Positions 37,222 through 48,589 of a DNA stretch of 64,000 bases are shown here, in pieces. The DNA comes from Phoronis australis (Eukaryota > Phoronida > Phoronidae). Location of the stretch: assembly GCA_002633005.1 (NCBI GenBank), contig NMRA01000206.1, positions 48,551 to 112,550 on the forward strand, written 5' to 3'. The notes below the pieces were generated by a model. The model did not search any database. It was not told where the DNA came from and saw only the letters and a list, made by a program, of their open reading frames with translations. The translations under genes were made by a program, and so were the position numbers. Each line of letters begins with the position of its first letter. The stretch's first letter is position 1.

Positions 37222-37997
37222 GTAAAACAGCTATTATATTGCTGGATTAACCCACAACAACATGTCATTCCATGGCTGTGGTTGATGCGAAATGTTCATT
37301 ATATTTCTAGTTACCGGGACTTTCCGTGGATAAGCCCATCTGATGAAACGCCCATAGGCGTTCATTCGAAAAGTTATGCCGAATTAAAGGCCCGTGGGCG
37401 TTTTTTGGTGATGCAACTTCTGGTGTCAAGTGTCCAGATAGTGGGGCGTTTATTCGAAAATAATCATCTTAAAAGACCACTTAGCGTCAACTTTTAATCA
37501 CAAATTCAGTTTTGTGACACATTTATCATTTTTCAAAACGAACAAAGTGTTGGCTTATGTATTTATCTACCAAAATTAAAAATATTTTTATGCAAAAAAT
37601 TCGATATTTTATATCAGCCTAGGCTATGACTATGTTTACAAGTCCTTCTTTCCAAATAAACGCCCGGGCTTAAATTTGGTGTTACTGAAATGACTGAAAA
37701 TTTTCATATTCCGAATACACCCCCATGGGCTTATCTACGGAAAACCTGGTAACGTGTTACAATGATGCAAATATCTAGGGATATTATGTAGTGGATGAAC
37801 TTTGGCTGATGAGGCATGGTAAGATTTCTACTGTTACTGACCTCAAACTCTAAAAACACGGAATTTTGGAGTTGGTACTGGTGCCCAGTGCCATGGCTTT
37901 TCAATGCAAAATGTGGATGATGCTGAGTCATCATTCAAGTGCGCTTCCATTAGCTTGTAAAGAAGTAAACTTGTTCCCTACTTCCTCTGTTTTACAG
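37222..37997. other. Intron 8, holding a MITE
   Basis: No exon. Most of it is the 444-bp inverted-ended repeat at 37310-37753. Confidence 0.5.
37310..37753. mobile_element. MITE with GTTACC...GATAAGCCCAT ends
   Basis: The left end (37310-37339) and right end (37725-37753) are imperfect inverted repeats sharing GTTACC, TTTCCGT and GATAAGCCCAT. Inside, GGGCGTTTATTCG-like words recur in both orientations. No coding frame and no certain target duplication. Confidence 0.6.
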
Positions 37998-38324
37998 TTC
38001 AACAACCGAAGCCCACGAAAAAAACAAAAGTCGTTATACAAAAGAGATGGGCCACAGGTGTGGAACTGAGGATTGAATACATCGAAATAGTAGACGACAA
38101 TGAACCTGCTTACTATAGAATCAATGTTAGGAAGATCGGCGTGGACGACATCGGGACGCATTATTCAACTTACAAGCACAATAACGACGAATACCGAATT
38201 GAGACAATTAATACAGAGCGCAATCATACTTATGGGGTCAAGGTCAATGCTTTCTTTTACACCAATAAACCTCGCATTAAGTTTGGAGGACCAATCCATG
38301 ACGATGAGGTGACCTTTACCACTG
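37998..38324 (+). CDS. Exon 9: second fibronectin type III-like domain
   Basis: Acceptor TTTTACAG, donor ACTG|GTAAAT, phase 1-1, 109 codons. It contains VELRIEYIEIVDDNE, YYRINVRKIG, YRIETINTERNHTYGVKVNA, and ends DDEVTFTT. The N-x-T-Y-x-V-x-V-x-A stretch fits FN3 strand F, and the final V-T-F-T-T fits strand G. It includes a potential N-glycosylation site (NHT). No cysteines, as expected for FN3. More diverged than exon 7. Confidence 0.7.
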
Positions 38325-38602
38325 GTAAATGCGTGTTTGCTAATCTCAGACGAAACAGAGAATGTCTGTCAGAACTCGTATGATTTCTGAGTTCCCGGTT
38401 TCCATTATTTTTCGATAAATAATAACTAGAGTGGTTTGATTGCATTCTTAAATAGAACGCCCGCAAAACAATTGCTTCAAAAGAATGGGATATGACTGGA
38501 GTGGTTATATGTAGTTCAACTATAAGTTACGTCAAGTTTCGGTTCTGCGTCCAGAAGTTTCAAGCCGCTCCGATGTTCACGCACATCATTTTGTATTTAT
38601 AG

Positions 38603-38743
38603 ATATGGCTTGTCCTAAGGGGAAATACGGACGTCAGTGCGAGCACAACTGTCACTGCAAACCTGAAACCACGTGCAACGACTGGACGGGGGAGTGTAGT
38701 GGTGGCTGTTCAGTTCGATACAGTGGTTCACATTGTACAATAG
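38603..38743 (+). CDS. Exon 10: EGF-like unit
   Basis: Acceptor ATTTATAG, donor ATAG|GTGAAT, phase 1-1, 47 codons. It reads MACPKGKYGRQCEHNCHC, then ETTCNDWTGECSGGC and YSGSHC: one full MEGF-type EGF-like repeat. It starts the EGF-rich half of the protein. Confidence 0.85.
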   Translation: MWLVLRGNTDVSASTTVTANLKPRATTGRGSVVVAVQFDTVVHIVQ

Positions 38744-41700
38744 GTGAATTTGACCTCTGATTTACCAAATCGATATTTCTGTATTGTTGAATTCAAAGTG
38801 TCATTTTGACACTGAGTTGTTGGCAATGTTACACCCTACACCGAAGCATTCTGGGGACTTAAAACATTACTACGATTAACCGGTCTGGAATTGTTGCTGA
38901 ATGAGACGCCATTTTCAAATTCGCATATTAGGTTATTTCAAACCTTATTTGGTGAACTCTATTTTATCTCCTATAACAACACACCAGACTTTTTCAATTA
39001 ATAAAAGTATGTATTTCCTAGAAGAAAAAGGACCAGTGATTATAAAAATATGTTTTATATTTATGTGTCATTATTATTACATATACACCTTTGTTAAGTC
39101 AAAATTCCATTTTTAAGAAAATGTACGTTCATAGCAAAATAACTCCAAGTTCGATTTAATGAAACTTTTTTAAATTACCTCAAAACCGATGTTACAAGAT
39201 TTTGATTGGTCTTTTAGTTAGAAGGTTTCTATGATAAATCAACTGCAAAACGTAAATAATGTTTGTAAGAAACAGGAGTTCTATTCGTTTTTCTTACCCA
39301 GAAAGTAGACATTTATATCGAAAACCTAATAGCGTTTTTGAGATTGATGAAACATATGTTTGGAAAGATTCAGTGAAATCTCGCAGTTGTTTTCGAGAAC
39401 TCATGTTTCTAAATTAAAATTAACTCAATTTTCCGAAGCCGAGAGAAACCCAATTGAACTGTGAAATTCTAAATGTCTTCGGTCAATAAGCTGTAGTTCT
39501 GTGAAAGCTTGTTCTTTGTCAATATATCATTTACAAGTCTTAACTATGTTAGCTAATTCAACAGTCACTCACAACGTCACTTGACGGAGTGCGTAATTAA
39601 CATAATTATCGCTAAACGTTAATTCTTTCTGCCGTCCCCACCCGGGAGGTGGGATCAACCATTGACCTACTTACAAGTATGTCGTACAGTGTATGTGCAT
39701 CTAGTTGACTCAATAGTATGGTGACTTAGTGAATGGAGGATTGAGGGTACATGGATGCTCTGAACCAGGAGGGAGATTGGATTTTAGTGACAGCACTGTA
39801 ACCCATGACCTGGAATAAATATTAAAAAATTCCTGCGAGGTTTTTTGATTCCAAGGTGGCTCTGCTGTATCTTATGTATTTCGTTTTGAAGTTCCCGAGA
39901 ATGGAGATAAGGTATTTTGCTATCCATATGCGAAAAGTTGCAAAAGTGACCATTTTTATGAATAAGGTTTGAGATATCCTTTAGGCTGGTCAACTGGTAA
40001 ACATCTTTAAACTTTTTCTTCTCTAATCGAAGGTGATGTGCTATTCTTGTAGGTAACAGAAATCAAGTCTTCTTACATATGCAGTGATTTTCTGATGTGA
40101 TCGGATTTATGCGCTTGGGTACTTAACGGTGGTTAACTGTAGTCCGTCTCATCACGGAATAAAATATGCTGCAGTCTCACGCTCTGCTATCACAATTAAA
40201 CCCCACCGAATACTTGGCATTAAGTTACCGATAAGCTCATCGTCTTCGATTTCAGTAAATGTCAAGTGGACAACGGTATAAATTGGAAATTTTTAATAGA
40301 ATGGCAAAGCCCCAACGAATGTTGTTTTAAGCTCTGGCCAAAGATAATTGATAACTCTAAAAATATCGCATCGACAACTAATCCATGTAATCGTAAAATT
40401 GCCGGTTTCGATCGTTGAACCGCAAGTGTTCCTTTAATTATAGATCATACACTACAGATTCGTAAGTTTCTCTATGGAATTTCCGGAAAAAGTGCCACGC
40501 TGTTCTGATTCATAGCTCAGGCTCTGGTTAGGGAGCAGGCAGTGTTCTTGCTACCCTCTGACACAGCGCCACCTATAATGAAAAGTGGCCCTGTGGAAAC
40601 ATGATGAACGACAAAAGGAATTCCATGTGTGGGCATCAATGCGCATGCCTTGGTCGGAAGTGTACCAATCACATGGATTGTACTTGTGTGAATATGCCAC
40701 TGGATTGGGGTTTTCTCGATTTTCTTTGCTCGGATCACTGCCTGGTTTAATAAATTGCAACTATTTAAGTTAAAAGTGGTCGCCATGCTACGCAACAGTA
40801 AACTGATAGGGGTTTCCCAGATTCCAACCAATGACAATGACTCAATGTTATGACGTAGGTTTCATTACTTTGACCAATGAGAAGCCACGTTAAACAACAT
40901 TCCACAGTGCTGCCTTTCGTAGCACTGTCGGTGAAAGAGCACTGTGAAAGAGTGTACAGTGTATGTTCTTGCCGCAACAACAAACGGCGCTACTGTAAGT
41001 AACGTCGCGGCTGCTAGTTGTTTTCGCGTCCTGTGCACTAGATCACTAACCTATGACATTGTCCACGTTCTGTCGTCTCAGTTTTAACTCATTTTATAAC
41101 AACCACTATAGAAGTGGTGATACAGAGTTAAAGTGGAATGTAGAGTGTGAGTATTAGGTATACCTTATGAGCTTTCTTTGAGGCGGGATGATAGATACTG
41201 TACTTTTTCGAAATTAACTGGACAACTCAGTCTCGAGGCACATTTCCATGACTTGGGATGTGAAATGGATGACGACATTTCTGTAAATTCACTGCTTTGA
41301 AAGATGAACGTCTATTTGAGTGTCACTTCACTCTATGTAAATATTTCGGATGAAAATTTATAAGGAGGTTAACAATTTGACCCCTAAATTTTTGTGACGT
41401 AAATTAAAATCGGTTAGTTCTCGAGAGAGAATTGGTTTTTTGGTGCACAATGTATATTCAATTACAGCATGTTATTATTTGTATTTAATTGATGACAGTA
41501 ACTGGATTTATTTTTCAACTACTGTATACATTGTTTAAAACGTTCAATACCTTCTGCCGCCACTCCTCCATCACCCCCAACACAACCACTAGCATTCACA
41601 ACCAACACCTGCGACGGCCACTACAACTAACGCCGATTTTACTGGTGAATACTTTCTAATAGATAGATGTAATGGATTCCCTAAAAATACGTTTACTGAA

Positions 41701-41800
41701 CACTGCAGTCTAAGTCCCTTGTATGAATCCTACCATCCACCATCACCAACACCTGTCACTACAACCTACACCACGTGTACGTGTGTAAATTTCCTTAAAG
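38744..41800. other. Intron 10
   Basis: About 3 kb with no mature exon. The minus-strand frame at 40517-40837 shows no domain. Near its right end (about 41665-41745) is a decayed copy of exon 11. Confidence 0.5.
41665..41745 (+). pseudogene. Decayed duplicate of exon 11
   Basis: GAACACTGCAGTC followed by a TTGTATGAATCCTACCATCCA-like stretch parallels exon 11 (GAACACTGCAGTC, then TGTGTGAATCCTGCGATCCA) about 135 bases downstream. Two cysteine codons have become TAC or CCC and there is no donor at the matching position. This looks like a tandem exon duplication that lost function. Confidence 0.55.
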
Positions 41801-41893
41801 ATAATGGATGTTCCAAAGGTTCATGGGGTGAACACTGCAGTCAAAATTGCCTGTGTGAATCCTGCGATCCAGACACTGGCAAATGTCCCCCAG
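41801..41893 (+). CDS. Exon 11: short EGF-like unit
   Basis: Acceptor CTTAAAG, donor CCAG|GTGAGT, phase 1-1, 31 codons. It reads NGCSKGSWGEHCSQNCLCES, then CDPDTGKCPP. It completes a repeat with the first cysteines of exon 12. The acceptor lacks a strong pyrimidine tract, so an alternative start slightly upstream is possible. Confidence 0.75.
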
Positions 41894-42541
41894 GTGAGTA
41901 CTTGTCAACTAAAATCACTATTGATCAGGAGTCGGTGTCCTGTTTTACTGAATGGAAATGCGCGTGTCGTAACTTAAGCCTACCCCAGACGGTGAGGGAG
42001 ATTGTCAATGCTGAGAAAAGTTGCACTTCATGCGGAAATATAGCAGCAAAATTCACACACTTTGATAAACCTCACGTTGTCGGCAGTTTTTCCTCGAGAC
42101 AAGTTTGAAATATCTTCATGTTCTCAAATAGGGCTTGAAAAAATACGGAGCACATAGTTCTTTGGGTAGTTTAGAAAGCGTACTTGTAAATACCAACACT
42201 TACATGAAGACCTTTTTTCTACATGTAACGATCTCGACTGGAGATGAGTGACTAAAATTCCCACAATAGATTTTCTTTGAATTGCGTTGTGTATATTATA
42301 AGTACTAAAAATTCTGATTGGGGGGCGTGATCTGGATGAAGTTAGTGAAGAAGTGGAATGTTTTAAGTTCACCACTTTCTGTAGTTAAAAGTGTGCCCAA
42401 AGCGCCAACGTCAGTGAGAGGGTGCATTTAATTTCTTATCAATTTTAGCCTTTTCACTCTAAATCTCGATAACGTAGTTTTAATTGCATGTACCTTACGC
42501 TCATGAAATACGAAAAATAACTGTCGCGTCTTCTCTTCCAG

Positions 42542-42902
42542 TCAATACGTGTCCACCAATGACCTTTGGTGACCAGTGCCAATACACTTGTAATTGCCTG
42601 AAGGAGAACGAGCAGTGCAACCACGTCACTGGAAACTGCACCACGGGATGCGAACAGCGACAACCTGGGCTGTGTGCGGGAGACTGCATAAAAGGGCGTT
42701 ATGGGTCTGACTGTGAAAAGAAATGCGCATGCCCTTCCGCTTGCGACAGAATAACGGGACAATGCAAGGCATGCCCAGACGGATTCTTTGGATATGGCTG
42801 CCAGTACACATGCGGGGACTGCAAGGGAAAATGTGACCCGGACTCGGGATACTGTGAGCCACAATGTAACGCCGGGTCTTATGGCCACTCCTGCAATAAC
42901 AA
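42542..42902 (+). CDS. Exon 12: three to four EGF-like repeats
   Basis: Acceptor TCTCTTCCAG; enters in phase 1 and leaves in phase 2 (donor AACAA|GTAACT). It includes MTFGDQCQYTCNC, GRYGSDCEKKCAC, FFGYGCQYTCGDC and SYGHSCNN. Reading through the donor would give a stop at once (AAG TAA), which supports the splice. Joined to exon 13 the codon AAG forms and the repeat continues as NNKCFCDGSSC, restoring the C-x-C start of an EGF unit. This is the only non-phase-1 junction in the gene. Confidence 0.85.
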
Positions 42903-43521
42903 GTAACTGCAGTTCTTTTTACATATACACGTTTTGTGTAAAATTTAAAAGTCCAAAACAGTCGTTCGTTTCACCCTGACAAAGTTGTTCACTCTCACAG
43001 CGGCGCTGCCGGTACTTTCGTCCGTTTGACGTACAGGGTACATGGGACTTCCTGGTTTGTATGCAATGCTCGTGTTCCCCCTGTAGAAATCTAGTAGTTT
43101 CAAAGTTTCTGAATACGGGGAATTAGTTGTTTCAAGTATTTTGGAATAATGCATCATGTGTTTTAAAGCAATTGCATTGCAGAACATTTAATTAGACTTA
43201 ATATACACCCGTAACTTGTTGCTGAGCAGTACAATCGCATAAGAATTTCATTTAGAAGTAAAAAGGGATAAAGTTGTTTTCCAAGTTTCTAACTCAGGGT
43301 TTTGCATATGGCAGCCTTCTTGCAAAATAACATTTAAAGACCCAATTATTAAAAAAAATATGTAGAATAACAGCAAGGGCAATTGTAAACAATCTAAATG
43401 AAGTGCTAAATTGATGTGATGTTTCAACGTTAGCCAAACTTGGTAACTTTTTAGGGTTTTACATAACACTATTGATTTTGAGCGTCTCCAGATTCCCCCA
43501 TCCCAGAATTTCAATTCCCAG
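42903..43521. other. Intron 12 (phase 2)
   Basis: No repeat or exon seen. It splits a run of EGF repeats in mid-unit. Confidence 0.6.
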
Positions 43522-44792
43522 GTGCTTTTGCGATGGCAGTAGCTGTACGAGAAACGGATACTGTGTTGACTGCTCTAAAGGTTACGGCGGCGCTTACTGC
43601 AATACCCCTTGTAAGTGCGGTCCTGGGAAAAGCTGCCGAAAAGATCTAAGTTGCGTCGGAGAATGTCCACCAGGGAAATCGGGGGAAGCGTGCAAGTTAA
43701 ACTGCAACTGCACTGGAGGCTGTGAGAAGTCGGGAAAGTGCAAAGACAGTGGTGTCTGCAAACCAGGATATTACGGCAGTTCTTGCAAGAATGAGTGTGG
43801 ATTCAAAGAGATAGACGGCTGCAAGATTCCCACCTCGACGTCCACGGAATGCAAGTACAACCGTTGGGGTACGGGATGTACGAAGTATTGCAAGTGTAAA
43901 GACGTGAGAGAAGCATGCGCACTGAATGGCCCAGGCTGTCTTTCTGGATGTAGAAACGGATGGTGTGGTCCTCAGTGCGATATCAAATGTCAGTGTATTT
44001 ATGGAACTCCTTCTTTTGTTAAACCGTGTACCTGCGAGCCGTTTTACTTCGGGTTTTACTGTAGTACCCCGTGCCAATGTCAAATGCCATGTAGTGGCCT
44101 TTTAGGTAACTGTCCTAAAAAACTATGTAACCTTAATTACTTCGGGCCAGACTGCCAGAAGAAGTGCAACTGCGAAGTGCCCTGTGACCCCGTGACAGGA
44201 AAATGTCCAGGAAATTGCATATCCGGTAAAACTGGATTAGATTGTCAGGTGGACTGCCTGTGTAAGAATTCTGAGCCATGTGACAAGGTCACGGCAAAAT
44301 GTGGCAAATGCCCTCCTGGCCGGTGGGGTCACGCTTGTCAACACGAGTGCGGGTGCAATGACTGTACGCCCGGGACCAATGTGTGCCAAAAAGGAAACTG
44401 TCCCCCGGGAAGAGTGGGTTTGCAATGCGAAAAGGTGTGTCACTGTAAGGGAACGTGCCACCCTTTGACTGCCTACTGCAACGGTGACTGTGAGGATGGT
44501 TGGTTTGATCTGGACTGTCAACGCCGTTGTCACTGCGATCGCTGCACTAAGGTTGGCGCGTGCATAGATCATGTGTGCTATAAAGGATTCTTCGGGCTTT
44601 CCTGTGACCAAAAAAGCCATTGCGCACAAAGCAATCCGCGGAATGGCGTATGCACACCCGACGTCAACTGCGACCTAGGATGGTGGGGATTGAGATGCGA
44701 TCGAAAGTGCCAAGATTGCCCGTCCGGAGTCGGCTGTCATAGATACCTTGGTATTTGCCACACAAAATGTAAAGCCGGTGACTGTACGACAG
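43522..44792 (+). CDS. Exon 13: block of about 13 EGF-like repeats
   Basis: A 1271-nt exon, acceptor TTCCCAG, phase 2 in, donor ACAG|GTATGG, phase 1 out. The translation is a cysteine-rich string with repeat ends such as YGGAYC, KSGEAC, YGSSC, YFGPDC, WGHAC, VGLQC, FFGLSC and WWGLRC, each followed by C-x-C. This arrangement is typical of MEGF10/11- and SCARF-type extracellular regions. The size suggests that several single-repeat exons fused by intron loss or that the block expanded by tandem duplication. No membrane segment is present. Confidence 0.92.
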
Positions 44793-45440
44793 GTATGGTC
44801 ATTACCATAATGAATGAATCTGAATACAATTAATATAAATGGAAACTTACTTGTATTTGAGGTACTTTGTATCCGCAGTATTGCACGTTTTCTCAATGTG
44901 TCCACGCGCATGCAGTGCCGTAGTGGGGCGTAGGCGCAGGTAGGCACAGTCAGACACCATTTTGGCAAGTAAACCTTGCGCTTACGCACATTAAGTTTAA
45001 TTATAGTAGGGCGTAGTCGCACGTAAGAGCAGTCAAGCATCTTTTTACACCTTAACCGTAGCGTGTCACTTACTTAACTGCGAAAAGGCGAACGCACACC
45101 CTATCAGGTGAAAGTTTACTGCAAAATGAACTGTTCTTCTCTAGAGGGAGATAACTGCAAGTTTGTCTACACCCCGCCTACGCACAATAAAGGACGGTAT
45201 ACACCTCTTTCACGAACGCGGGGCGCTGCTGTCGTGTTGATCGAAAACGAGGCGCCTTGACAAACATGGCATCGTCCTGCAAGGTGTTGTGGTCAAAGGA
45301 CTTATCAACGTTACCAAAAATCAAGTTGTCTGATGTTGAATCGATCTCCAAAAAACATACCAATACTTACGGCAACTAGACTTTTACCCTCCTCAGCTAT
45401 TCCTTAGTAGTTTTCCCTCTTTTGAAAAAGTGTGGAAGTC

Positions 45441-47170
45441 AGGGATATACCCAGGCTTTTAGTCTTGAAAAACCCTGCTCGCCAGCTGGGCGAGTGCCGG
45501 AGCCAGAAAATCTACTCGCCAATCCCGAAGTTCGGTCACCCGGCTGTTGGCGCCAGTCACCACAAACTTGCTGCTAATTTAAATAAAGATCTTCGTTTCA
45601 TGCACTGATGTCACCATTTATTAGGGCTACCGTATTAGCTCTAATAAGCGCCCAGGGGGACTCTTTTTGTAGCCTACGGCAGTTAAACCTTGTCTCCGAA
45701 ACGGGTGAAATCGGAAGCTAGGATTCATCAAATTTACACACTGTGACGTATGTGTAACCTATGACAGACTAGCTACAAAACTGTGGTGCATTGCTATCAA
45801 ACTCTGTTGTTAAATTACGATCTTTTTTAAAAAATGTGCTGAAATCACAGGGCGAAAACTTGCCGACTGATGCATCGCTGCTTCGCGATCGTCGATAGGA
45901 CAACTTGAATTCTTGAGTAAAAATAGTTTCGACTCAAATAACCTGAAATCCTCCCAAATAGCCTTTTCTGAGATTCTTAAGTTCCAGTGGACTCAGTGTC
46001 GGGATTAACCGCAGATGAAGTCAAAATCTGCGCTAGATCGCACCCTGCAACGAGAAAAATCTGGACGAACACATATGTTGTTTCACGTGACGTTTGTATT
46101 GAAGTGAATCAGCTGGTGTGCACCGAATGAGCGAGCGCGTGCGTGTCATCAGTGTTCATTTGCCAGAGTAGCAGGCCCAATGAGCTGTATAATGTAGTAT
46201 ATTTATCTCATTGAGCAGGCCCACATGTTATATGTGGGCCCTAGCGCGCGCTTTTGGCCAAGTTTCGATTCGCAATTTTTATAATTTTTCGTGTACAAAA
46301 CAATCTGGATTCCTTTTGTGGGAGAAGATCTGTACGGGAAAGATACAATACCAATCCCGTTGACCTGAGTACGCTGCGTCTGTTCTGATCAGGGTCAGAC
46401 CATGTAGTGTGACACTTTCCTGGCAAGATCAGCAAATCTTTTGCGTTCTTTTTGAAGCACTGCGGAATGGCTTGAAGTGTACAATGTACAGCCACGGCTA
46501 AATACCGACATAGCGGCGAGGCTCGTGGTCTACTAGAAATTACGCGCACAATGATTTTTCAGAACTGTCGGATATTATTGGTAAATTGAATACATTTACT
46601 GTAGAATTTTAGAACTGTGAGGTAAGACATTTTTCGCACTGATATATACACATTCATGGACTGGGCGCTTATTTTAGCGAAGTCTGAAAACGAGTGGGGA
46701 CGCTTATAGGGGCATAATTTTGGCTAAAATGACATTGTGCATTACAATAAGAAATCAGTTCCAAGAAATATGGTATTTTATTTGCTATGAGCACATGGAC
46801 CGGTCTTCCACCTTTCTCCCCTTTTCTTCGTTTCGGACTAGTCCACAAATTCTTTGTGCACGACCAAACACTGTGTTTTTTTGACGAATCGCGTAACGGG
46901 TGACATGTACTGAATCGGTAGGGTCGCACTGCGCCGATGTTTTTTACTGCCGGAGCATCGACACGATGACCAAATTGAACCTTAAATTCATGATAAAAAC
47001 AGCACAAGGAGGAGGAAAATTATTCATATTCATCTGGGAAACGATATATAGTGCTTTTGCGCTCTGAAATTCGCTCGCCACCGGGCGACCGGCAAGTCAA
47101 CTTCTACTCGCCCAGCACCATTTTTACTCGCATTGGCGACTAGGCGAGTAGCTAAGTATATCCCTGGGAA
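45441..47170. mobile_element. Inner nested element with AGGGATATAC-type ends
   Basis: The left end CAGGGATATACCCAGG and right end (reverse complement CCCAGGGATATACTTAG) are inverted. Both ends carry GGCGAGT/ACTCGCC words. Flanking GGAAG on each side could be a decayed 8-base duplication. No transposase frame inside. Confidence 0.55.
46218..46241. repeat. Short perfect inverted repeat
   Basis: GGCCCACAT, a short loop and ATGTGGGCC form a strong hairpin inside the nested transposon. Confidence 0.6.
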
Positions 47171-47629
47171 GGATACCGACGAGATATTACTGGAATTGGT
47201 ACGTTCAGGCACGGCACAGTACACCATGGCCAGCTGATGATTACTCAAGAGGTTTTATCAGTGTGCCTCGTTTTCGATCAGTATTTATAGATGGCGCGGG
47301 AAGATGGCGCTTTCGTGAAATAGGTGAATAGTGGGGCGTAGGATTAAAGCAACAACTTGCGGTATCAATGAACCATTACGCTGACAACATTGTTGCCGAA
47401 TATTCCGACGCGATTGAATAAACGTCCTGCACAATTTATTCAGTGTTGTTTTGAACTTGGACCGGCGTTGACTTGATGAGCTGTCAGTTTGCTCTATTTT
47501 GCACATCATGATCAAAACGTGGTCGATGGGATCCGGGATAAGACCTACCCAGCACGAAGTCAGGCGTATTTGAAATCGGTTCGGACTGATTCCACAACGG
47601 CAATCAGAGAAATGCGTGAGCTCGTAAAA

Positions 47630-47770
47630 ATTTAGGGGGCGGTTAGAGTAGACAACCTACCAAGTGACCTGAGACAACCAGACATCTGCATTAAAACTTT
47701 TCTTTGCACTCAGGACAGCTGAATGTGAACGAGGATTCAGCGAAATAAACTCTGATCGTAAAATACGATC
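47630..47770 (+). pseudogene. hAT transposase C-terminal remnant
   Basis: Broken frames encode LPSDLRQPDICIKTF and, after a frame disturbance, ECERGFSEINSDR. The E-C-E-R-G/S-F-S motif is the conserved core of the hAT dimerisation region, as in ZBED/KIAA1586-like families. Upstream catalytic parts are not visible, so this is a decayed fragment of the element that carries it. Confidence 0.65.
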
Positions 47771-48589
47771 AAGGGGCCCCGAGGACACACGAACGACTAA
47801 AAAACGCCGCCAGCATATCTTTTCTTTGTGCTACGTCACCCTTCCCATTCAGAGACTTGGAATGCACGCGGACCTTTGCCTTCCAACATGTGTGGTTGAG
47901 CCCTTTTCTGCGACATCCTAGATTCCCCACTGCACACTCTAAGTAAAATAGGTCTACATATTTGTGAGTCAGATTTTGCGAATTCAATGACTTTTAAAAT
48001 TCAGTGATCAAGGTGATACGGTTGACCTTGGGCGCCTATTTACCACCAATTTTACCACTACAGCACTGCGCGCATGTACATGTAGTTGACAACTGTGCCC
48101 TGAGTTGCCAAGCCAGTCACGCCACTGATAATATCATGGAGAATTTGAGTTTCGTTTTATGTGACTGAGTCGTACACGGTCCGATACACAGTGTATGCAT
48201 GTAGAGGCACATCGAAGCAAAAGTCAGTCACTTATCATTCTACTCCGCTATTGCTTTTGCAAATTTTAAATTAAGCTTAAGTATTCTACTTTTCGACACA
48301 CAAGTGTATCCTTTAGCGGACCTGGTTAGCGTCGTTTAGTTTCGGATTTATTTTCAACGTTATCAATATGCGTACATGTACGAACTCTCAAATTGCTGTT
48401 TGTTTTTCAAGAGAGCAATTAACTGAACAGCTATCCGTTCTTGCAAGATTTCATTGATTTTTTTCTAGTTGGTATTAATTTATTGGCCATTTTACACAAT
48501 CAGAAGCGGGCAGATATCTTGTGCTAGTTTACATTTGCTGGCAAATCAAACACTAATGGACAGTCACCAAGAGTTACCCTTTGTTGCAG

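Larger units (their letters stand above)
45192..47335. mobile_element. Possible element nested in the hAT transposon
   Basis: The left block TATACACCTCTTTCACGAACG and downstream GATCGAAAACGAGGC (45190-45255) are matched in reverse complement at 47260-47335. This suggests either inverted ends of an intermediate element or an inverted duplication inside the hAT copy. Confidence 0.4.
44913..48068 (+). mobile_element. hAT-type DNA transposon with perfect 8-bp target duplication
   Basis: CGCGCATG immediately precedes (44905-44912) and immediately follows (48069-48076) the element. The ends are inverted: CAGTGCCGTAGTGG at the left, and the complement of CCACTACAGCACTG at the right. Eight-base duplications and CAGTG ends are hallmarks of hAT. 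A transposase remnant lies at 47630-47770, and a smaller relative at 56598-56761. Subterminal GGGCGTAGGCGCA-like words repeat near 44925 and 45006. Confidence 0.88.
44793..48589. other. Intron 13, filled by nested transposons
   Basis: Nearly all of it is a hAT-type element (44913-48068) with other elements inside it. The remaining 0.5 kb before exon 14 shows no feature besides the TTTGTTGCAG acceptor. Confidence 0.7.

Noticed and set aside
40517-40837. Minus-strand frame of 106 codons
   Set aside because: No domain, no splice context, and an overlapping frame is open on the other strand.
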